From assembly GCA_018062725.1 (NCBI GenBank), contig JAGORP010000020.1, positions 1 to 24,613 of the forward strand: a stretch of DNA of 24,613 nt, in the 5' to 3' direction. Position numbers and translations under genes: made by a program. This document shows positions 15,710 through 23,081 of this stretch, piece after piece. The notes beneath the pieces are model-generated. The model was not told where the DNA came from, searched no databases, and saw only the letters and a list, made by a program, of their open reading frames with translations. Source of the stretch: Flavobacterium sp. Its GTDB lineage: Bacteria; Bacteroidota; Bacteroidia; Flavobacteriales; Flavobacteriaceae. The first letter of the stretch is position 1; each line of letters starts with the position of its first letter.

Positions 15710-16522
15710 TTAACTGGAATATTTGACATAAGCCTTTTGAAGTTTTTCATCATACTTATTTTGCGCATAGCTTGGCCCGTTATAATAGAAGGCAAATCGG
15801 TCCCAATTTTTATCTTTTAGTAATTGAATCAAATTGGCATGATGGTTTTCTAAAAATTTCCCCAAGGCAAACAAATGTTCTCTTTCTGAAATATACATTT
15901 TGTCTACAAATTCTTTGACCGAATTATACCCCAAAGACCTAGCATGAAAACCCATTATTTGGAAACAACCCCATGAAGCGGAAGAAAGCGCGGCTTCTTG
16001 ATGAATTTGCATCGCTTTGTTGAGTCGGTTGTATTCTGCTTCTCCTCCTAGATAATAATTTTTAGTCCATTTAAAATACAGTATATCTTGATTGTCTTTC
16101 ACATAATTATTTGGATTAATTCCTCTGGATTCTAATTCGCTCCAAAAAACATGTCCTTCAAAAAGAATCTTTGGTTTTCCTGAAAGTAAAAAACCTTTAC
16201 CCCCGCTTTCCACTTCATTAACGGCTTTAATTGCAGCTAATTCAATGTTGTATACATTGGCAAAATCGATAAGATCTTGTTCGGAAAGGAATTTATTATT
16301 GTATGAAACCAATTGACTTTGTTGTTCAAAAAGTTTAGACCAGGTTTTCATGCCAACAATACCATCAACTACTAGATTATTTTTTTGCTGAAAATCTTTC
16401 ACAGCAGCATCTACCGCTAGCGTAAACGAATCGGAAACGACAAGCTGATATCCTATTGCATTAAGTAATTCACAAAGGGTAATTACTTCGCTTGCTTTGT
16501 TATTATATTTGATAGTTCTCAT
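15710..16522 (-). CDS. Peptidoglycan-binding N-acetylmuramidase (DUF3380-type lysin)
   Basis: A 270-residue two-domain cell-wall hydrolase. Residues 8-66 form a PG_binding_1-like domain (V-D-G-I-V-G-M-K-T-W). Residues 95-268 match the N-acetylmuramidase family known from phage endolysins, with V-N-E-V-E-S-G-G-K-G-F (Glu105 likely catalytic, Glu103 adjacent), I-L-F-E-G-H-V-F-W and A-S-W-G-C-F-Q-I-M-G. It would cut the glycan strands of murein. There is no signal peptide or membrane segment, so reaching the wall needs another exporter, membrane damage or cell lysis. No holin-like gene is next to it. It is the last gene of the protease array and overlaps the upstream gene by 4 nt (ATGA), so it is translated with it. 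Confidence 0.88.
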   Translation of the reverse strand: MRTIKYNNKASEVITLCELLNAIGYQLVVSDSFTLAVDAAVKDFQQKNNLVVDGIVGMKTWSKLFEQQSQLVSYNNKFLSEQDLIDFANVYNIELAAIKAVNEVESGGKGFLLSGKPKILFEGHVFWSELESRGINPNNYVKDNQDILYFKWTKNYYLGGEAEYNRLNKAMQIHQEAALSSASWGCFQIMGFHARSLGYNSVKEFVDKMYISEREHLFALGKFLENHHANLIQLLKDKNWDRFAFYYNGPSYAQNKYDEKLQKAYVKYSS

Positions 16523-17178
16523 AGCGAATCTTTTTTAATTATTTGCGGATAAGAAAGCGACTCCAAATGATGTAAACCAGAAATCTTTATTTGATGGAAT
16601 AAAAAATCTATGGTTTGATTAAAATTAATGAGTTCCTTTTTTGTCATGGAGAAAGCTTCAACACCTAAAGAATAATAAATATTTTGCTTTAATTTGAATT
16701 TGGTTAGTTCAATTCCAGCACCTTCATCAATAATTTTTTTGCCATCAACGAGTTGATTTTCAAGCGTATCAAACTTAATTAACAATCGGTCTTTTTCAAT
16801 TTTCAACCAATTTCGATCGGTTTCATTTCCGACAAATGATTTGATAATAGATCCTGTTTCTGCTTCATTCGGAATGGTTTCAAAACTGTATTTTAACCAC
16901 GAATTTACATTACCGTTATTCCCATTATTAAATTTTTGAGGCCCTAAATCAGTTGAAAGTACTTTTATTTCAAGTTTTGATTCTTGCTCTCCTTTTTCGT
17001 TTCTTTTTGGTTCTCTTAATTTAATTCCTAATCTTTCAGAATTCGTTATCAAATAGTAATCCTGTCTTGGAAAATAGTTTTCCTGCTCAAAAGCTAAATT
17101 TTGAATAGCAAACCAATCTTGTATGATTTTGAATTGATCGGAATTCAAAATCCATCTTGTTTCAGTACTGACTAACAT
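16519..17178 (-). CDS. CYTH-like protein of unknown function
   Basis: A 219-residue soluble protein without signal or membrane segment. The N-terminal pattern, E-T-R-W at 6-9, D-Y-Y at 40-42, L-G-I-K-L-R-E at 50-56 and K-L-E-I-K-V at 68-73, has the spacing of charged strands found in CYTH/triphosphate-tunnel-type folds. Relatives I recall have E-x-R-W near the start and an L-G-x-K-L-R strand. The classical E-x-E-x-K triphosphatase signature is not complete, so catalysis is doubtful. It starts 1 nt after the stop of the 617-residue gene and ends in a 4-nt overlap with the muramidase gene, so the three are one translation unit. The fold call is an inference. Confidence 0.6.
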   Translation of the reverse strand: MLVSTETRWILNSDQFKIIQDWFAIQNLAFEQENYFPRQDYYLITNSERLGIKLREPKRNEKGEQESKLEIKVLSTDLGPQKFNNGNNGNVNSWLKYSFETIPNEAETGSIIKSFVGNETDRNWLKIEKDRLLIKFDTLENQLVDGKKIIDEGAGIELTKFKLKQNIYYSLGVEAFSMTKKELINFNQTIDFLFHQIKISGLHHLESLSYPQIIKKDSL

Positions 17179-17179
17179 T

Positions 17180-19033
17180 TTACAAGTAATTTATGTCCGT
17201 TCTTGGGTTAGGCAATAGTGGCATTCTCTTACAAATAACGCCAAGTACTTGAAAGGTTTCCGTTGGAACCGGCTTTTTGTTTAACACCAAATCGACAACA
17301 GCATTTGAGTTTAATGAAATTGTTTTTTCGACATTAATGTATTCTGCCTTTTTGGTTTTAATGGTATACGTTCCCGAAGGAATATTATCAATTATATAGG
17401 TTCCATTTTCGTTAGTCAAAACACTTTGAATAGTTCCTTTTGCATCTATAATTTGCATTTCAACACCAGATAATTTTACATTCATTTCATCACTGATGGT
17501 TCCTTCAATTTTAAAAACCGTTGGCACGGTGGTTGCAGGTTGCGTAACCACTATTGGCTTAATTAGCACTGTTGAATGCAGAATTACCGGATTAAATACT
17601 CGTACAGGAGTAACCGTAACTGGGGCTACAACTTTCGGTTTAATGGTTGCTAATCGAACGGAAGACATTTCTGTTTTTAATTGGAAATTGCTTTTTTGGT
17701 TGACCATTTTTTGTTTTAAAACCGTTTGGTCTTGTTTTTGAAGATTTTGAATGAGTTGCATTTTATTAACCTTACTTGGATTAGCAGCAGAATTTTGATT
17801 CAAAATAGTTAATTCGGTATTTGAGATATTGTGAATTTTATAAGAATTAACATTTTGCTTGTCCAAATTCACCGGAATATTTTTAAGTAACATAGATCCA
17901 AAAAACAGTTTTTCCCCTTTGATTAATCGGTCTTTAATCGCTTCGTTGACTTGCTCGTTTGGCGTAAATTTTAAGTCTACATTTTTAACTAAAACTATTT
18001 TTGACGGATAAGAAGGTATATTGCCAATTAAGTTTTCTGTTCCATCCGAAAGAAGTTCTGCGTCATCATTGTATTTCCAGTTTTGGTTGTTTAATAAACC
18101 TTCATCAAACCAAGGTCGAATGATATCTACAAAGCAATATTCAAATTCGATTTTGTCTAATTTAATCTCAACATTCCCAAATTCTTTGATGATGTCTTGT
18201 GAAACGTTGGCTTCAAATTCTGTAGATAACGAATTAATTTCATTTTTTTCGATGCTAATTTTTCTCCATATAGAAGATTCGTAATCACAAATTGAATTGG
18301 GCAAGCAAGAGGTTACTTTAAAATCTAAACCATACTCATCTGTTAAAGTATTGGAAGAAAGCTGGTTTGATTTGGCATCTTGCCATTTTTGAATAAAGTT
18401 CATTTTGGCAAACATAATTTGTTCAAATGTGCTTTTGGCACTTTCAATAGCCGATTTATATCCTTTGACATTCCATTCAATTAGCAAATCTGATTTTTGT
18501 TTAGAAAACGTATTTTTATCTAATTCCCACTTTTGTAGCGCTACTGTATCATTGATATCTATCGTTGTTTTTGCGCCTTCGTGATTGATTATTTTTAACT
18601 CGATTTCACTTAATTTAGATTCGTAGAATTTGTATTTAACAAGTTTTGCCGAATCATTCCCATTTGTTTTATATAAGACTTTTTTGGCTTTATCTAATTT
18701 TATTGTTTCGTCTGCACTTAATGAATTTGGATCAATTAATTTTGCATTATTTAATGTGTTTTCATATAAATCATACAATAAATTAGTACTGTCGATAGCC
18801 CATAGATTCGGTTTTTTTGAAATGGAATTTGCAATGATGGAGAATTCTGATAATTCTTTGATGTATTTTCTAGCTTCAGTTCCGGAGGTAGCATTGTTTT
18901 TGAGAAAAAAGAAATCTTCATTGGTGATACTAAATGAAAAAGGAGCAAAAGAAAAATGGTAGTCATTTTTGTTGGTTATTGTTTGTAAAAACTGATTTTT
19001 AAGTTTTTGCAAAATGGAAAAGGATGCATTCAT
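17180..19033 (-). CDS. 617-residue member of the array-specific family, with carboxypeptidase-regulatory-like domain
   Basis: I do not recognise the N-terminal family. Residues 1-360 are a diverged homologue of the 510-residue product next door: shared N-D-L-Y-like helical pattern (L-Y-D-L-Y-E-N-T-L with L-S-A-D-E at 86-109), W-N-x3-G-Y-K at 187-193, and D-I-I-R-P-W at 303-308 within a beta-rich stretch. Residues 415-505 are a Gln/Lys- then Val/Pro/Thr-rich linker. Residues about 506-586 look like a carboxypeptidase-regulatory-like beta-sandwich (G-T-I-S ... N-E-N-G-T-Y ... I-P-S-G-T-Y). The last 25 residues repeat the C-terminal motif of the 510-residue protein (L-G-V-I-C-K-R-M-P-L-L-P-N-P). 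No signal peptide. A terminator-like hairpin lies just upstream. Confidence 0.8.
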   Translation of the reverse strand: MNASFSILQKLKNQFLQTITNKNDYHFSFAPFSFSITNEDFFFLKNNATSGTEARKYIKELSEFSIIANSISKKPNLWAIDSTNLLYDLYENTLNNAKLIDPNSLSADETIKLDKAKKVLYKTNGNDSAKLVKYKFYESKLSEIELKIINHEGAKTTIDINDTVALQKWELDKNTFSKQKSDLLIEWNVKGYKSAIESAKSTFEQIMFAKMNFIQKWQDAKSNQLSSNTLTDEYGLDFKVTSCLPNSICDYESSIWRKISIEKNEINSLSTEFEANVSQDIIKEFGNVEIKLDKIEFEYCFVDIIRPWFDEGLLNNQNWKYNDDAELLSDGTENLIGNIPSYPSKIVLVKNVDLKFTPNEQVNEAIKDRLIKGEKLFFGSMLLKNIPVNLDKQNVNSYKIHNISNTELTILNQNSAANPSKVNKMQLIQNLQKQDQTVLKQKMVNQKSNFQLKTEMSSVRLATIKPKVVAPVTVTPVRVFNPVILHSTVLIKPIVVTQPATTVPTVFKIEGTISDEMNVKLSGVEMQIIDAKGTIQSVLTNENGTYIIDNIPSGTYTIKTKKAEYINVEKTISLNSNAVVDLVLNKKPVPTETFQVLGVICKRMPLLPNPRTDINYL

Positions 19034-19045
19034 ATCTAAGAGATT

Positions 19046-19076
19046 TAAAAAAGGCAGAACAGCACATTCTGCCTTT
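19046..19076 (-). terminator. Perfect hairpin inside the array, possible attenuator
   Basis: A 10-bp perfect stem (AAAGGCAGAA at 19050-19059 with TTCTGCCTTT at 19067-19076 on the plus strand) with a 7-nt loop. In the transcribed direction it is followed by a T run that begins in the stem. It lies between the 510- and 617-residue genes, ending 12 nt before the next ATG, and could lower expression of the last three genes. Confidence 0.7.
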
Positions 19077-19086
19077 CAATTTTATA

Positions 19087-20619
19087 CTAAACCCATTTTT
19101 TAATACTTGGATCTGGATTTGGTGCTTTCGGTAATAAGTGACATTTAAAACCGATACATTGAAGTCCATCGACAGAAATACCTTGAGCATCTCTATGATA
19201 ATCTCTTTTTCTTTCTTGAGACTCGTGACCATAACTTCCTCCAATAAAGAAAGGACCATAACCAACCATTCCTCCACCACTTATTTTGCTATCAATTTCT
19301 TTGCCTATATCACTTGAATTAGCAAAGTTTAGACGAAGATTTCTAATGAAAAGCATAGAAGTTGGGATTGCTGGCATCATAGAATCAACATGAGGTGGTT
19401 TTTTACCATCTGAAAGGTATTTTCCTTTCAAATCAACATTATCGGCAGCAAAACGCCATGTTTTTGAAGTTAAAAAGTTAAGTTTCAACCAAGGTCTGAT
19501 GATTGGCACTTGACAAATTTCAAAGGTGAATGAAAAAGAAGAAGTATCCAGTTTGGTATTTAACTCTCTTCTTTCGCCACCCGCTTGTCCACCAATTGTA
19601 AACAAACCTAAGCTTAGTCCACCGGCAGCGTTCCATTTGTTTTTATTTTCCTTCGAGTAGTACGATTGATCGTACTGAGAAAAACTGAATCGTGTCCATC
19701 CTTTAGATTTTGCAAAATTAGAAGGCGCTAATGACGTGTAGTAAAAATCAGCACCACTTACAATTCCCGCTAATTTGGATTTATTCAAAGCTTCAACATA
19801 TTGTGCTTTTAGCAATGATAAATCTCTTGAAGTCATTTGGTCAATTCTGGCTGCGATACCTTCATATTCTTTTTTGTATCCATTAGTGATCCAATCGTTA
19901 TAAGCAAATTTCACTTTGTTTCTTAAGATTGGAGCATTGATCGCAAAATTATGAACTGCTCTAGAATTTGTAGCCGCTAAAGCATCAATACGTGCTGCAT
20001 TATATTGCAAACAAGCATCCTCATACGCTTGCATTTTAGAGATATACGCTTTTACCAAAGGAGTATCTTCTAAAACTTTTTCCATTTCCCCAGTAACAAG
20101 ATTTTCTCTCTCTCTTTCCACTTGCAGTAGTTCTCTGTACTTTTCAATTTTCTTTTTATCAGCAGCAGACAATTCGGTGTTTGCTACTTGACTAAATTGC
20201 AACGTCTCTTCATAAACATCTGACAAAGTTCCTTCATCATTTTTTACATTCATACGTACATTCGTGTCATCAATTCCGGACGCATCTGGAATAACATCAA
20301 CGTAGCGAGCAAAACTTTCAGCAATTTGATACATTTGATTTGTATCTGTAGCTATTGCATTTTCTCTTTGTTCGTCTGTAAGTACTTCTGTAGTTTCAGT
20401 TCCATCGGCATTTTTTACCATTTTAGGTTTGTAAACACCCGTTAATCCTTGAGTTAGAAAGTCGAAATCTGACTCTTCAAAAGGAACACCTGGTGTTGAC
20501 CATGCAAAAAAATTGTCTTGTGATTTTGGAACAACGGTTCCATCGCCATTAACAATAACATCGTAAATTTTTCCCATGACGTTATTCATAAGGTCTTTTG
20601 GGATTACATCATTTGGCAT
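19087..20619 (-). CDS. 510-residue member of the array-specific family, glycine-rich hairpins
   Basis: Unknown function. Residues 1-280 are mainly helical and charged. Residues 187-255 match the 118-residue neighbour, including L-R-N-K-V near 232 and W-I-T-N-G-Y-K at 243-249. Residues 331-349 and 447-465 are two similar glycine-rich amphipathic segments (G-G-L-S-L-G-L-F-T-I-G-G and G-G-M-V-G-Y-G-P-F-F-I-G-G). Between them is a beta-rich block with I-I-R-P-W at 373-377 that the 617-residue protein shares. The C-terminus G-L-Q-C-I-G-F-K-C-H-L-L-P-K-A-P-N-P is the shared tail. No signal peptide or hydrophobic helix. The paired glycine-rich strands could be membrane-inserting hairpins or surface loops; this is speculation. 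Confidence 0.82.
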   Translation of the reverse strand: MPNDVIPKDLMNNVMGKIYDVIVNGDGTVVPKSQDNFFAWSTPGVPFEESDFDFLTQGLTGVYKPKMVKNADGTETTEVLTDEQRENAIATDTNQMYQIAESFARYVDVIPDASGIDDTNVRMNVKNDEGTLSDVYEETLQFSQVANTELSAADKKKIEKYRELLQVERERENLVTGEMEKVLEDTPLVKAYISKMQAYEDACLQYNAARIDALAATNSRAVHNFAINAPILRNKVKFAYNDWITNGYKKEYEGIAARIDQMTSRDLSLLKAQYVEALNKSKLAGIVSGADFYYTSLAPSNFAKSKGWTRFSFSQYDQSYYSKENKNKWNAAGGLSLGLFTIGGQAGGERRELNTKLDTSSFSFTFEICQVPIIRPWLKLNFLTSKTWRFAADNVDLKGKYLSDGKKPPHVDSMMPAIPTSMLFIRNLRLNFANSSDIGKEIDSKISGGGMVGYGPFFIGGSYGHESQERKRDYHRDAQGISVDGLQCIGFKCHLLPKAPNPDPSIKKWV

Positions 20620-20642
20620 AATTATAGTTTTTAATTGTTTAT

Positions 20643-20678
20643 TTCCTACTCTTTTAAGGTTTTTCGGACTACACCTTT
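20643..20678 (-). other. Intergenic hairpin element, copy 2
   Basis: This 36-nt stretch directly after the stop of the 118-residue gene matches 22026-22061 at 31 of 36 positions. It contains a short stem (AAGGT at 20656-20660 with ACCTT at 20673-20677) around a loop with TTTTCGGA, then CTACTC-type sequence toward the next start. One stem pair differs from the other copy in both arms, so pairing is kept. Confidence 0.65.
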
Positions 20679-21033
20679 ATTGTAATTGATTACTTTGAAG
20701 AATTATTTTTTCAATCTCATTTTTAAAACCATTTGAAATCCAAAATTGAAGGCTGAATTGCACTTTTTTTCGATAAAGACTTCCTGAAATACTCATCTCA
20801 CTAATTGTTTTAGCATCGCCTAATTCCACTTGTTTTTTTAATTCATTGAATTTTTCATTGTCACTCTCGTATTGTGCTTTACATTCTAAATATTTTTTAA
20901 AATACAAGGTTGGATAGTGTAAGATGGTTCCGTCTTTTTTTATTGGTGTACTTAATTTTTCAATTAAAAAATTTAGTTTTTTGGAGTCTTTTACATCTTC
21001 AAAAATTTCTTCAATAGTTTTGTCATTTTCCAT
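20677..21033 (-). CDS. 118-residue protein, stand-alone helical domain of the array family
   Basis: A small, highly charged, mostly helical cytoplasmic protein. Residues 41-110 align with residues 187-255 of the 510-residue product: Y-P-T-L-Y-F-K-K-Y with D-T-P-L-V-K-A-Y, Y-R-K-K-V-Q-F with L-R-N-K-V-K-F, and W-I-S-N-G-F-K with W-I-T-N-G-Y-K. It therefore looks like a separately encoded copy of that domain, perhaps a partner, a decoy or an inhibitor. An in-frame TTG exists at 21039; I use the ATG at 21031-21033, which has GGAC in front. It starts 11 nt after the serine-protease stop. Confidence 0.75.
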   Translation of the reverse strand: MENDKTIEEIFEDVKDSKKLNFLIEKLSTPIKKDGTILHYPTLYFKKYLECKAQYESDNEKFNELKKQVELGDAKTISEMSISGSLYRKKVQFSLQFWISNGFKNEIEKIILQSNQLQ

Positions 21034-21044
21034 GTCCAAAAAAA

Positions 21045-22007
21045 TTAAGGAAATTCTGTTCTAGCTTTATTGACTAAGTCTAACAAATCGGAGCCACCAC
21101 TTGCTGAATTACTGGTGGGCGTTTGTCCACTTTGAACGGCTACTACATAAGGTGTTCCAGCCCAATATCCCCAAAATGGGCCACCACTTTGTCCAGGCCA
21201 AACATCTCCTTGATGCGCCATACTTTCATGAGTGTCTGGAGATAGCAAATCACCATCCAAGGCGATTGAATTTTGGTAAATAGGTCTTTGCGCCCCCGTT
21301 AAATCCATTGGATACCCGGCATGAGTCCAAGAAGCCAAACCATCCCAAGAATCTGTATATGCTTTTGCTCCCATCCACCCCGTGGTGGTCCCAATATTTC
21401 TATCCAAAACAACTACTGCGTAATCATATTTGCTTTCAGTAGCATCTAAAGAAGGTCCTTGCACTTTGTATTTGTAATACGTTTTAATTCCGTTCGCAGA
21501 ACCGAAAGTTGCATTAGGACCATTGTAATACATTGGTGAAAATTTTAAAGCTCCAATAGTACCATTCGATTTAAAATCGATGATATGGCAGCAGGTAAGT
21601 AGATGTCTTGGTCCGATCATTACGCCACTTCCAAATCCTAAAGCTGTTTCAACTCTCCCTACACATCCCCATGGGTAAGCTGTTGAATTATACACTACTC
21701 GTTGATCTGGACCGAAGATTGTTTTACTTCCTTCTGGTTTCATAAAGGTTTCTCTATCAATAAATTTTGATTTTTTGGAACCTTCTTTGTCAACTTTTGG
21801 ATTATAAATTTGATCCAAATGTTCGGGACAAAATGGAGGCAGCTCGGTCAAAGCAGCTCGACTCCCTTCTTTTAGAGCTTCTACAGCAATTGCTTCCATT
21901 TGCAATTTTCCATTCTCATCCAGTAGTGCTACTTTTTTTGCCTTAATGTCTTTTGCTTTTTTTACCTCGTCAGACGACATTGGTAAATCTGTTTTTTTAG
22001 TTGTCAT
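21045..22007 (-). CDS. Trypsin/V8-like serine protease (S1 family)
   Basis: A 320-residue chymotrypsin-fold protease. The catalytic residues are readable: His141 in L-L-T-C-C-H-I-I, Asp195 in K-Y-D-Y-A-V-V-V-L, and Ser274 in P-G-Q-S-G-G-P. The sequence F-G-S-G-V-M-I-G-P-R-H before the His is typical of the Glu-specific/V8-like branch. Residues 1-105 are a Lys-rich leader with no signal peptide, which could be a propeptide or an interaction domain. So the enzyme is either intracellular or leaves by a non-Sec route. It comes right after the caspase-like gene, separated by the 36-nt hairpin element. A cascade in which one protease activates the other is plausible but not shown. Confidence 0.92.
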   Translation of the reverse strand: MTTKKTDLPMSSDEVKKAKDIKAKKVALLDENGKLQMEAIAVEALKEGSRAALTELPPFCPEHLDQIYNPKVDKEGSKKSKFIDRETFMKPEGSKTIFGPDQRVVYNSTAYPWGCVGRVETALGFGSGVMIGPRHLLTCCHIIDFKSNGTIGALKFSPMYYNGPNATFGSANGIKTYYKYKVQGPSLDATESKYDYAVVVLDRNIGTTTGWMGAKAYTDSWDGLASWTHAGYPMDLTGAQRPIYQNSIALDGDLLSPDTHESMAHQGDVWPGQSGGPFWGYWAGTPYVVAVQSGQTPTSNSASGGSDLLDLVNKARTEFP

Positions 22008-22025
22008 TTTGATAGTTTTTTAATT

Positions 22026-22061
22026 TTCCTACTCTTTTTAGGCTTTTCGGAATTCGCCTTT
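22026..22061 (-). other. Intergenic hairpin element, copy 1
   Basis: Directly abuts the caspase-like gene's stop codon. The stem is AGGC at 22040-22043 with GCCT at 22056-22059, the loop contains TTTTCGGA, and a TTCCTACTC block lies at 22026-22034. It matches 20643-20678 at 31 of 36 positions, with a compensated C-G to T-A change in the stem. Confidence 0.65.
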
Positions 22062-22906
22062 TATGCAAAAATATTTTGGTTTAATTCGGTTGATTTACCT
22101 TCTGTTTGATTGGTTTGAGCGGCTCCCATTGCAGATAAAGCATTGGCAATTTGTGTATCAAGTAGACTTCTTTTTATACTTCCATTAGTGGCTCTAAGTG
22201 CTTTACATAAATTGTACGTAAAATAACCTCTTGTAAGTCCGCCTACATCTCCTTCCATTGCCACTTGACTATCTTTACATGCTGCGAATAACACATGGTT
22301 CATGGTACCTGCCGTGACAACACTTTTTGATGTTTTTGAATTGGATTTTTTGGTAGGTGCTAATTCTCTAGCATGGTTGAAATAGAATTCATTTTCTAAA
22401 TCAGGCTGAATAAACCGGGCTGTCTCGTTAACTGGATTTCCATCAAAATCGACCAAGCTTAGTTTTCTAGTTCCCGTACCTGAATGGCAACAATCGAAAA
22501 TGACATCCAAATTGACTCCCGTTGGCAACTTCTTAATAATGGCGGAAAAATCGTCATCTCTTATTACTCCAGCCGTTGCAAAATCATGTGGACAAATAGC
22601 ATCATCAAGGCCGTCAATTTCAAAATCGGTGCCAATATTGGCTACTCTTGTACCATGACCAGAATAATAAAACACTAAAGAATCTCCTTTTTTACTTGTC
22701 GTAACCAACCAAGTCAAATAATTAAGAATATTACTTTTAGTTGCATTTTGATTCGTTAAAATTCTAATATTTAATGCCGGAAAACCGCAAATCACTAACG
22801 TATTTGCCATATCTCTTGCATCATTTACACATCCATTTAAATCTGGACCTCCTGAACCTATAGGCGCATAATCATTTACCCCTATAATAACTGCTTTTTT
22901 TGCCAT
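22061..22906 (-). CDS. Caspase-like cysteine protease (peptidase C14, metacaspase type)
   Basis: A 281-residue caspase-fold protease with little beyond the catalytic domain. The opening strand A-V-I-I-G-V-N-D-Y, L-N-G-C-V-N-D-A, the catalytic His84 in Y-Y-S-G-H-G-T and the catalytic Cys140 in D-C-C-H-S-G are in place. F-A-A-C-K-D-S-Q-V-A and G-x-F-T-Y-N-L follow as in metacaspases. Metacaspases usually cut after Arg or Lys; specificity here is not visible. There is no prodomain, signal peptide or sensor domain, so control may come from a partner. It is the first gene of the seven-gene array. No exact TAnnTTTG box was found in the 227-nt region upstream, which it shares with a divergent lipoprotein gene. 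Confidence 0.94.
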   Translation of the reverse strand: MAKKAVIIGVNDYAPIGSGGPDLNGCVNDARDMANTLVICGFPALNIRILTNQNATKSNILNYLTWLVTTSKKGDSLVFYYSGHGTRVANIGTDFEIDGLDDAICPHDFATAGVIRDDDFSAIIKKLPTGVNLDVIFDCCHSGTGTRKLSLVDFDGNPVNETARFIQPDLENEFYFNHARELAPTKKSNSKTSKSVVTAGTMNHVLFAACKDSQVAMEGDVGGLTRGYFTYNLCKALRATNGSIKRSLLDTQIANALSAMGAAQTNQTEGKSTELNQNIFA

Positions 22907-22984
22907 CTTTCTTTTTTTAAAATATTGTTTAGCTTTTTATCTGTAGTAAAATGTAAATTCTACGATGTAAAATTGATTTTATTT

Positions 22985-23033
22985 AACAGGCTACAAAAGA
23001 GTATTTTACCTGTTTTTTCAGAGGTGTTTTCAG
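22985..23033. other. Repeats in the divergent intergenic region
   Basis: AACAGG at 22985-22990 and CCTGTT at 23009-23014 form an inverted repeat with an 18-nt interval. Directly after it, TGTTTTTTCAG (23011-23021) and TGTTTTCAG (23025-23033) are near direct repeats. They lie between the caspase-like gene and the lipoprotein gene, where a regulator of the array would be expected to bind. Function unproven. Confidence 0.35.
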
Positions 23034-23067
23034 GTTTTTAATTCAGGAAAAAATAAGCGTAAAAAAA

Positions 23068-23081
23068 GGGGAGATTTCCCC
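23068..23081. promoter_or_regulatory. GGGG-N6-CCCC near-palindrome, putative operator copy 1
   Basis: GGGGAGATTTCCCC is a 14-bp near-palindrome (6 of 7 pairs) preceded by an A run. It touches the -33 TTG of the lipoprotein promoter. The same arrangement is found upstream of the paralogous gene at 23755-23768. Confidence 0.6.

Noticed and set aside
18751..18966. Alternative-frame open reading frames inside the 617-residue gene
   Set aside because: Shadows of the coding frame without leader or recognisable sequence.
17180..21033. Bacterial gasdermin as the protease substrate
   Set aside because: None of the three proteins has gasdermin size (about 250-280 residues) or an N-terminal lipidated Cys; the resemblance is only in the neighbouring proteases.
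15710..22906. Prophage, tailocin or type VI secretion locus
   Set aside because: Only the muramidase recalls phage; no portal, terminase, tail, sheath, baseplate, integrase or secretion ATPase gene is present.
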